In this document: piece by piece, positions 1 to 8,600 of the stretch
Layout: each line of letters starts with the position of its first letter
How positions within the stretch are numbered: position 1 is the first letter of the stretch
Assembly (NCBI GenBank): GCA_030848705.1
Contig: CM061240.1
Span: 17,131,001-17,195,000 of the forward strand
Direction of reading: 5' to 3'
DNA length: 64,000 nt
From: Heracleum sosnowskyi
Lineage: Eukaryota; Streptophyta; Magnoliopsida; Apiales; Apiaceae
Position numbers and translations under genes: made by a program
Notes under the pieces: generated by a model
Told to the model about the DNA's origin: nothing
The model's database searches: none
What the model saw: only the letters and a program-made list of their open reading frames with translations

Positions 1-2
1 CC

Positions 3-1763
3 TCCTGTGCACTTATTGCTGACAACCTAAGTCAAAGAATGGACTCTCTTAAAATCAGTCAGGTCAAGATTGAGGAACTGGAAGTTGAAGACACTGGTGA
101 TGAGGCCCAAGTTGTCTATGATTTGCCTGAGGATGATGAGTTTTACAGCATGGAAGAACTGGACAAAATGGAAAACAAATCTTTTGCTTATATGGCTAGG
201 AGGTATCCTAACATAAGGTTTAAAAGAAAGCAGCCATTCAGGTCCAAGTTCAATACTGGAAACACTGGTGGATCTAGTGGCTCAAACACCTTCAATAAAG
301 GAAAAGGGTTTGCTGGTGCTGCTAAAGGTGGATACAAGACAGGAAGTGTGGATAGGACCAAAATAAGGTGCTATAACTGTAATGAACTTGGGCATTTTGC
401 CACTGAGTGCAAAAAGCCTAAACAAGTCAAGAAGGACAAAGCATACTTAGAGCTTGAAGCTAAGTATGAGGCTCTACTCAAGAAACAACAGGGCAAAGCT
501 TTTATTGCTGAGGGAAAATGCTGGGATGACTCTGATGAAGAAGAAGAACAAGAGTACTCAAACTATGCCTTGATGGCATTTTCTGATGATGGTGATTCAA
601 GTCAGGTACCTATTCTTACTTCTCTTGATATGACTCCCCTTCAATATAAGCAAACTGTTGAAGATATGAGCACTGAGATGTTTAATATTCATACTAGCAT
701 GTTAGTAGCTAATGAAGAAATTGATAGACTAACTGCAAAGAATGTTGAGCTTACAGAAAAGAATGAGAAACTTGAGTTAATGGTTGTGAACCTGGATGGT
801 TTGAAAAAGGAGGTTGAGTATCTTAAAAACAAAGTGATTTGTGCTGAGCAGATAGAGAAAGCCCTTAGGGAACAAATTGCTGAAACTGAACTGAAACTAA
901 GAAGCTTCAAAAACTCCTCTGAACTTATTCAAACCTATCACAAGGAACACACTGAAGACTGCAAGGTTGGAGTTGGTTTTGACTATGAAAATGACAAGGG
1001 AAGGAAGAAGGTCAAGGGCAAAGGAAAGGAAACTTTTACAAACAAAAATGCCCCAACCATACTGTCAAATGTTGAACAGCCCATCTTCAGAAAGAGTGCT
1101 GTTGAGTTTGATGAGGAACTACTGATCATCAAGCAACAGATACTTGAAGAAGATGAGGCTGCTAAAAACACTTCTTCTTTTCCTGAACTTGTCAATCAGA
1201 AAGAAACCAAAGACAATCTTGTCAAGAGTCCTAAAGCAAAGAAAGAAGCTGTTAAGAAAAAGAAACAAAACAGAAATGGTAAAGTTGGTGTTAGCAAGGG
1301 AAACAACTATGCTTATGTGCCAAATGCTCCCAGGAAACAATGTCAAAAATGCCTATCTGTTAATCATTTGACTCATAAGTGTAGTAAGCCTGAAATTGTT
1401 GAAGTTGACAACCTAAGTAACGATTCTGCCAGCATAAATTCTAGTCATGATTCTTTCTGTGGTAAGCCAAACTGCATGACATGCTATGTGACTGTGATTG
1501 CTAACTGTTTATCTCTTAAACATAAACTTGACTCTGCACAATCTGGTGAATCACACACACATATGCATTCTCACAGGACAGGGTCCCCAATCAAGGTTGA
1601 GAGAGTGAAAATTTCATGTGAGCCTAAGAGTGTAAACTCCAAAGCCACAGAAAAAGTGAAGTCTCCTACTATGAGAAATGCAATTTATGACAGAAGAATT
1701 GTTAATCAAAATGTTTCTAAATCAACTGGACCCTACCAAGTGTGGGTACCAAAAACAACTTAG
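3..1763 (+). CDS. gag: C1 gag polyprotein, 5' partial
   Basis: Nucleocapsid part of a copia gag. The frame is open from base 3, so the N-terminal gag domain lies outside the window; the first ATG in view (39) is probably not the true start. Numbering from that ATG, a CCHC zinc knuckle of form C-x2-C-x4-H-x4-C is at residues 111-124 (CYNC...GHFATEC), and a second is at about 435-448 (CQKC...HLTHKC). Between them lie an acidic stretch and a heptad-like coiled coil at about 225-300. The C-terminal 150 residues are Lys/Ser rich. The gene ends in TAG at 1761, and pol starts 11 bases later in another frame. The protein should assemble the virus-like particle and bind the RNA genome. Confidence 0.9.
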   Translation, partial: SCALIADNLSQRMDSLKISQVKIEELEVEDTGDEAQVVYDLPEDDEFYSMEELDKMENKSFAYMARRYPNIRFKRKQPFRSKFNTGNTGGSSGSNTFNKGKGFAGAAKGGYKTGSVDRTKIRCYNCNELGHFATECKKPKQVKKDKAYLELEAKYEALLKKQQGKAFIAEGKCWDDSDEEEEQEYSNYALMAFSDDGDSSQVPILTSLDMTPLQYKQTVEDMSTEMFNIHTSMLVANEEIDRLTAKNVELTEKNEKLELMVVNLDGLKKEVEYLKNKVICAEQIEKALREQIAETELKLRSFKNSSELIQTYHKEHTEDCKVGVGFDYENDKGRKKVKGKGKETFTNKNAPTILSNVEQPIFRKSAVEFDEELLIIKQQILEEDEAAKNTSSFPELVNQKETKDNLVKSPKAKKEAVKKKKQNRNGKVGVSKGNNYAYVPNAPRKQCQKCLSVNHLTHKCSKPEIVEVDNLSNDSASINSSHDSFCGKPNCMTCYVTVIANCLSLKHKLDSAQSGESHTHMHSHRTGSPIKVERVKISCEPKSVNSKATEKVKSPTMRNAIYDRRIVNQNVSKSTGPYQVWVPKTT

Positions 1764-1774
1764 TCATTTTGTGA

Positions 1775-4700
1775 ATGCAGCAGGGCAACAGGAATAAAAG
1801 AGTCATATGGATCTTGGACAGTGGATGCTCAAGTCACATGACTGGTGATATAGCCCTGCTATCACATTTTGAGGAAAAGGCTGGCCCATCAGTAACCTTT
1901 GGAAATGACAACATTGGTTATACAATGGGATATGGTAGTGTTAAATCTGGAAATGTCATTATTGAAGATGTAGCATTTATTGAAGGACTGAAGCATAATC
2001 TCTTGAGTATTGGACAATTTACCAACAGAGGTTTCAAAGTGGAATTTGATGAAGACCTTTGTTCAATCTCAAAAAGGGAAAGTGGTGAAGTTGTTCTAAC
2101 TGGTGTGAAGAAAGGAAGCTTGTTTGTAGCTAATCTCAAGGCTGCAGATAAGGAAGAAATCTGCTGTTTCTACTCTAAAGCCACAAATGAGGAATTCTGG
2201 CTATGGCACAAGAAGCTGTCTCACTTGAATGTTCAGGCAATGAACTCTCTAACCAAGAGAGAACTTATCAGGGATTTTCCTGCCTTGGAGTTTGTGCAAG
2301 ATGGAGCATGTGAAGCTTGTCAGAAAGGAAAAATTAAAAGATCCAGTCACAAGAACAAGTTGCTCAATACAAACTCAAAAGCTCTGCAGCTAATTCACAT
2401 GGACTTATTTGGCCCTGTGAATGTAATGTCCCTCTCCAAAAAGAAATATGCTCTAGTGATGGTAGATGACTATTCAAGATATACTTGGGTGGAATTCCTA
2501 TTCTCCAAGGATGAAGCACCCCAAGTCATAATAGAGCATATCAAGAGAGTTGATAAAGAAGCACAAAGCACTGGTTCCTCTGTAGTTGCTTTGAGAAGTG
2601 ATAATGGGACTGAGTTCAGAAATTCAACATTGTATGAGTTTTGCAAAGATAAAGGAATTTCTCAACAATTCTCAGCTCCTAGAACACCTCAACAAAATGG
2701 AGTAGTTGAGAGAAAGAATAGAACTCTCATTGAAGCTGCAAGGACAATGCTGCTGGATGCAAAGCTACCCACTAGCTTTTGGGCTGATGTTGTTAACACA
2801 GCATGCTATGTGCAAAATAGAACATTAATCAATAAGAAGTCTTGCAAAACTCCTTGCTCATTAATGACTGGAAAAAGAGCATCCTTCAAGCACCTGCATG
2901 TGTTTGGAAGCAAGTGCTTTGTGATGAAAGATACCTCTGAGCATGTTGGAAAATTTGATGCAAAAGCATTTGAAGGTATCTTCATTGGATACTTTCTGGA
3001 AAGGACAGCATACAGAGTATTTGTACCTGAGCAACACAAAGTCATGGAAAGCATGGATGTTACCTTTGATGACAAGAAGACTCCTGGACTTAAAACAAGT
3101 GATCAAGACAGTGTGCCATTGAGATTTGAGAATCAAGGTTATCTTGAGGATTCTGAAAGTGAAGATGAACTCCCTGTTCAAACTCTTCTAGAGAATGAAA
3201 TCCTTGAAGTTGACAATCTTCTTCAAACCCCTGTGCAAGGGTTCACAAACACAGGGGGAGAAGAAGAAAATGCACCTGTCAACCAAAATGAGCTTGGAAC
3301 AGATCAAGGAAATGAACAGGGGCACCCAAGGAAATGGGACAGAGCCCACACTAGGGATCAAATCATTGGAGATCCTAGTGAGGGAGTTAGAACAAGAAGG
3401 GCAACATTAAATACATGTCTGTATAGCTGCTTTCTGTCACAAGAGGAACCTAAATTAATTGAAGAAGCCTTGAAGAATTCTGATTGGATTGTTGCCATGC
3501 AAGAAGAGTTGAATCAATTTGAGAAAAACAAAGTATGGGAACTAGTACCTCCTCCAAAAGGAAAGAATGTTATTGACACCAAATGGGTGTTCAGAAACAA
3601 GATGGATGAAGAAGGAGTGGTAATTAGAAACAAAGCAAGGATGGTTGCCAAAGGATATTGTCAGCAAGAAGGCATTGACTATGATGAGACATTTGCACCT
3701 GTAGCTAGACTGGAAGCCATCAGAATCTTCCTAGCTTTTGCAGCTCACTCAGATTTTAAGGTGTATCAAATGGATGTGAAAAGTGCATTTCTCAATGGTG
3801 ATCTTGCTGAAGAAGTTTATGTGTCTCAACCACCTGGCTTTGAAAGTGAAGACTTCCCAAACTTTGTGTATAGACTGCTCAAGGCACTCTATGGACTCAA
3901 ACAGGCACCAAGAGCCTGGTATGAAACTCTATCTCAATTCCTTCTTGAGCATCAATTCACCAGGGGTACAATTGACAAAACCCTATTCTTCAAGAAGCAT
4001 GGAAATGATATCATTCTTGTTCAAATCTATGTGGATGATATCATCTTTGGCTCTTCAAATGAAAAACTCTGTGAAAGGTTCTCTAAGTTGATGCAAAGCA
4101 AATATGAGATGAGTATGATGGGAGAATTAACCTACTTTCTAGGTTTGCAAGTACATCAAAGGGAGGATGGCATCTTCATAAACCAGTCAAAGTATGTCAA
4201 AGATCTTTTGAAGAAATATGGTTTAGAAGACTCATCCCCTGCAAAAACTCCCATGTCCACTGCAGTCAAGCTTGATGAAGACAAGAAAGGCAAAAGAGTA
4301 GACATCAAGGTTTTTAGAGGCATGGTTGGATCACTACTCTATCTCACAGCTAGCAGGCCTGATATCATGTTTGCCACATGCCTTTGTGCAAGGTTCCAGT
4401 CTGATCCCAAGGAATCTCACATGATGGCTATCAAAAGAATCTTCAAGTATCTGAAGGGGACTCCTAATCTTGGGCTATGGTATCCAAAGGGCACTGGGTT
4501 CAACCTGGTTGGTTACACATATTCTGATTATGCTGGATGCAGAATTGACAGGAAAAGCACCTCTGGAAGCTGTCAATTCCTAGGTCAAAGGTTAGTGTCC
4601 TGGTTTAGTAAGAAACAACAGTCCACAGCAACATCCACAGCTGAGGCTGAATATATTGCTGCTGGAAGTTGCTGTGCTCAATTGCTTTGGATTAGAAATC

Positions 4701-4987
4701 AACTCATGGATTATGGGCTAGTGTTAGAACACATTCCACTAATGTGTGATAATACTAGTGCAATATCCATAGTTGCCAATCCTGTTAATCATTCTACTAC
4801 AAAGCACATTGAGATCAGGTACCATTTCATTAGGGAACATGCTGCAAATGGTACCATAGAAGTCTCTTATGTTCCAACTGAGAAACAATTGGCTGACATA
4901 TTTACTAAACCTCTGAATGAAGCAGTCTTCAACAGACTTGTGAGTGAAATTGGAATGCTCAATCCTTCATTTAGTTGCTCTAAGTAA
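1775..4987 (+). CDS. pol: C1 pol polyprotein: protease, integrase, reverse transcriptase, RNase H
   Basis: A 1,070-residue copia-order polyprotein. Protease active site is DSG at 15-17. The GAG-pre-integrase/zinc region is near residue 141 (LWHKKLSHLN, then CEACQKGK). The integrase catalytic triad reads D210, D276 and E312 with the expected 35-residue D-E spacing. The RT polymerase site is YVDD at 752-755, after QMDVKSAFLNG. The RNase H end carries RKSTSGSCQFLG and STAEAEYIAA. The first Asp of the usual copia S-D-A-D-Y-A-G motif is replaced by Tyr (codon 4520-4522, residue 916). The ATG lies directly behind an in-frame TGA at 1772, so translation needs reinitiation, frameshifting or splicing from gag. 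No internal stops are seen. Confidence 0.95.
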   Translation: MQQGNRNKRVIWILDSGCSSHMTGDIALLSHFEEKAGPSVTFGNDNIGYTMGYGSVKSGNVIIEDVAFIEGLKHNLLSIGQFTNRGFKVEFDEDLCSISKRESGEVVLTGVKKGSLFVANLKAADKEEICCFYSKATNEEFWLWHKKLSHLNVQAMNSLTKRELIRDFPALEFVQDGACEACQKGKIKRSSHKNKLLNTNSKALQLIHMDLFGPVNVMSLSKKKYALVMVDDYSRYTWVEFLFSKDEAPQVIIEHIKRVDKEAQSTGSSVVALRSDNGTEFRNSTLYEFCKDKGISQQFSAPRTPQQNGVVERKNRTLIEAARTMLLDAKLPTSFWADVVNTACYVQNRTLINKKSCKTPCSLMTGKRASFKHLHVFGSKCFVMKDTSEHVGKFDAKAFEGIFIGYFLERTAYRVFVPEQHKVMESMDVTFDDKKTPGLKTSDQDSVPLRFENQGYLEDSESEDELPVQTLLENEILEVDNLLQTPVQGFTNTGGEEENAPVNQNELGTDQGNEQGHPRKWDRAHTRDQIIGDPSEGVRTRRATLNTCLYSCFLSQEEPKLIEEALKNSDWIVAMQEELNQFEKNKVWELVPPPKGKNVIDTKWVFRNKMDEEGVVIRNKARMVAKGYCQQEGIDYDETFAPVARLEAIRIFLAFAAHSDFKVYQMDVKSAFLNGDLAEEVYVSQPPGFESEDFPNFVYRLLKALYGLKQAPRAWYETLSQFLLEHQFTRGTIDKTLFFKKHGNDIILVQIYVDDIIFGSSNEKLCERFSKLMQSKYEMSMMGELTYFLGLQVHQREDGIFINQSKYVKDLLKKYGLEDSSPAKTPMSTAVKLDEDKKGKRVDIKVFRGMVGSLLYLTASRPDIMFATCLCARFQSDPKESHMMAIKRIFKYLKGTPNLGLWYPKGTGFNLVGYTYSDYAGCRIDRKSTSGSCQFLGQRLVSWFSKKQQSTATSTAEAEYIAAGSCCAQLLWIRNQLMDYGLVLEHIPLMCDNTSAISIVANPVNHSTTKHIEIRYHFIREHAANGTIEVSYVPTEKQLADIFTKPLNEAVFNRLVSEIGMLNPSFSCSK

Positions 4988-5698
4988 GTATGCCAGTAAA
5001 TTGTTGCAGCAGTAAATTTTCACTGTATTTAAATGCTCTATTCATATGGAGTGAAAATTAGCTGAGATATGATTTATAAATATTTCAGTACTTTACTACA
5101 TATTTCTTAAAATCATTTGGTGATGAAGTTGTGAGCTTTTGAGACATCTCGATATAGATGACTTTCAGAGTTCACGACATAGTTCAAATAAACAGACTTA
5201 TATCGCAAACTGTTGAGATTGTGAGACTTTGCGACATAGTTCATTTCATGAGTTTGCGACATAGTTTATGTTATGACTTCGCGACTTAGAATAACTATAT
5301 CGACAAGTCTCCACATTTGACAGAATTTTGATTTAAATTAATTTTATTTCAAAATTTGATAAAAGTCTGACAATTTGCTTAAAATTCCTCAAAGAGAGCT
5401 TTAGACAGGGTATTTCTACTATATCGCAAAGTCTCCCCGATCCTTTCATCTTGAGGACTTTGCGACATAGTTCATTTCTGAGACTATGCGATATACTTTG
5501 CACGACTTTACGGTACAGGCTATCTCTGACTTCGCGACATACAAATAGACTGTACAAATTCATAACTCCATATCGCAGTGTCTCTATCATATAAATACCC
5601 TTTTCTAACCGTTCACAACTTTTCATCTTGTCTATTGCTCTCAAACTCTCAAACCTAAGCACAAATTCTCTACTCTCTTTTTCACTCTCTCTTTTGAA
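4988..5698 (+). promoter_or_regulatory. C1 internal leader/promoter region ahead of ORF3
   Basis: This 711-base stretch holds no gene. From about 5140 to 5580 it is packed with short motifs reading GCGACATAG or TATCGCA, including near-palindromes of the CTATGCGACATAG kind. The same word in reverse complement fills the U3 part of the element's own LTR. It ends with a TATA box at 5590 and a CT-rich leader typical of plant 5' UTRs. This suggests an internal promoter for the third ORF. Only the sequence is seen; transcription is inferred. Confidence 0.6.
5590..5597 (+). promoter_or_regulatory. TATA box for C1 ORF3
   Basis: TATAAATA at the end of the ORF3 leader, 109 bases upstream of the ATG at 5699 and followed by a C/T-rich, ATG-free stretch. 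Spacing fits a start of transcription near 5620-5630 and a 5' UTR of about 70-80 bases. Confidence 0.6.
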
Positions 5699-8600
5699 AT
5701 GGCACCCAAATCTCAAACAGTTTCATCCTCTATCCCTTTAACCATTCCCAAAGAAACCAATCTTCTCACCATTCCCTCTGAGGCTGAGGCTAAACCAAGG
5801 TACAAGTGTTTTGTTCGGTTCTTGAACACTTCCTACCTACGCCAAGCCCTAACCCTGAACCCTACATTGTATGTCGATGTGTTGGAAGGATTTTGGCGAA
5901 CGGCGATGGTATCAACAATGGCAAGAGAAGATGGAACTTCATTCCAGGAGGTTACTTGTTCAATTGGAGGCAAACACTTCCAGTTTGGGGAAAAGGAAAT
6001 CAATGAAGCATTGGGGTTCAAGGTGGAGGGTCATGACCAGGAAGCTACTGATGCTCAAATTGTAGACTTCATGACCTTCATTCTGTATGCTGATGAGATA
6101 GATACTGGAAAGCTAAATAAGAAGTTTGTGAGAAGGGAGTGGTCATTTCTGTTTGACGCACTCAAGAAGGTGTTTCTCTGCAGGAAGACAGGATGGGACC
6201 ATATCAGTCATATTGCTGTGAAGCTGGCCTATTCCCTAGCCTACAACCAAGAAATCAATGTTGGAGCAATCATCCTCAAGGAATTCGCTCAGAGGCTAGG
6301 GAGGACAGTTCGTGGGAGAGGTAATGACATCTTTTACCCTCGTTTCCTTCAAGTTATTTTAAATCATCTTGATGCAAATGTCCATGAATTGGAGGGTATA
6401 GATAAAACTAAAATGGCTTATTCCAAGTCCATGTCCAAAATACTATTTGGTTCATTGGACACAAGGAATCAAGTGGATGTGATTCTAAGTGTGACCAAGC
6501 ATATGCAGGACACATTTGAGTCTTATCCACTTGATAAGCCCATATACCATGAACTTTCCTGGACAGGGAAGGCTAAGACTGAAGGTGCTACACAGTCTAA
6601 CCCCAGCCTTCCTATCCCATCCAGCAATCCTACTGAAAACACCACTGTAGAGGTTAGGCAGCCAAGTGCATCAATCTCTCAAAATGTTGATGTTACTAAA
6701 AAGAAGACAAAGAAGAGAGCCCTAACAGTGATCAATGAATCTGTAGAGATAGAAAGTGAGAATCCTGAGTCACCTCTCACCAGACAAAAGAAGAAGTCAA
6801 AATCTATAGCCACCACTGCATCCTCCCAACAGGATTCAGATGTGGAAAAAGGGGTACACCTGTTACTGTCTATGGCCTCTCAACAGGTCATTGGCATTGA
6901 AAAGAGCAGCCTCCCCACTGCACCCTGTACAGAGTTTGCACAGGGTCAAGACCTCACTCTTGACCCTAGGAGTGATAAGGCTGATCATACACAGAGTGGA
7001 GAGCACATCATTGTTGAAACTCCTCCTATTTCTCAGGGGGAGTTGCCAAACTCTAATCTAAACCCCACTTCTCTCTCAGATTCTTCCATTAAAATTTCTT
7101 CTGAACAAGAGAGTCATTCCAATGACAATCTTGCCTTTGATCAATCACAATTCTCTCATGTGATTGAGCCAATTTTAAGTGACATGGTGCATGACACTAT
7201 GCTCACCACCCAGGAACCACATCTGGTTGGTCAGGGAATGCATGATGGGGCATATCCTAATGACACCACCACAAACATGGAGGATTCACCAGTTTTTACT
7301 GGAGACTCTATGCCAAATTCTCCCATCCTTCAGGATGTGGAACTGTCTTCACAGACAAATAGGGCTGATGTTGTAACACATCCCATTTCAATGGAGACAA
7401 CATCAGACCCTACAGCCATTCCAAGGCTGGAGGAGACTCAAAATCTTACATCTCATGAAGTGCCTAGCACTAGCTCTCACTTGGCTCAGGCCACTATGTC
7501 AGAATGGCTGAAGCCTGTGCACCATGACGGGCCTTCAGGATCATCATCTGTGCCTTCCAAAATGACAGAAGAAGCCATACAAGATCTCCATGTGGCACAG
7601 ATTGATGAGTTCTCAAAGATAGCTCAACATCTCCTCACCTCAAATCTCCCAAATGCTGATTATGAAGCCATTTTACTCTGCCACAAGGAGGATGTTGAAG
7701 CTCAGCAGGAGAAGATAGTGGATGCAGCTGAACCAGAGGGAAATGTGGATGCCTGGTTGGATGCTAAGAGGACTCTCAAGCTCAAGGATGCCCTAGCTTT
7801 TCTAAGAGAAGAATACCTAACTTCTTTGGGCTCCAATACAAAGGATCTCTCTCCTGCTGCCATCTATGATGCTGTTAATGATGTCTACAGGAATCAATTA
7901 AAGGCTCTGCACTATCTTGGGAAAGGGCTTCAATCAGAGATTTCTTCAATCCAGGAGGCGACAGACAGATCCCTCACTCAGCTCAGAAACTCATATCTCT
8001 CTGATTTTCCAAAGGTGGATGACATCCTTAAAGAAATCCAGAAGACAAACTCTACTGTAAACATGATGGACATCTCTCTGGCCATGGTCACAGACAACAT
8101 CAGGAAGCTGGCTACAACCCTGGAAAATCAAATCAAGGCCAATATCAACTCAAATGCAATGTTGAATGTAATTTGGAAGAATCAATATGGTGACAAATTG
8201 GTGGATGAGGTCCCTCTGTCAAACATCTCCCAATTTGACTTTGCCAAGATCAAGGATCAATCTCTCAATTCTTTCAAGTCTCAACAGCTATTCTCAAAGG
8301 TGGATGGTCTTGAAAGAGAAGTGGCCTCTCTGAAAGATGAAAACAGGGTGCTTGCAAATTCTCTAAAACAGCTCAATGACAAGCTGGATGACCAAGGCAA
8401 CAACACCTCCAATATCCTGCTGGTGCAACAACAGATGTTGACTTCAATGATGAAACAAATGAACCTGCCTATCCCTGGGGAAGCTCAAGACATCTTGTCT
8501 GATCCCAAGCCTAAGGGGGAGAAACAAAAGGAGGTCATTCTGAAACAGAGAGGGGGAGTACCTGCCAAGCAGCCAAAGCATAAGGGCAAGGGCAAACTCA

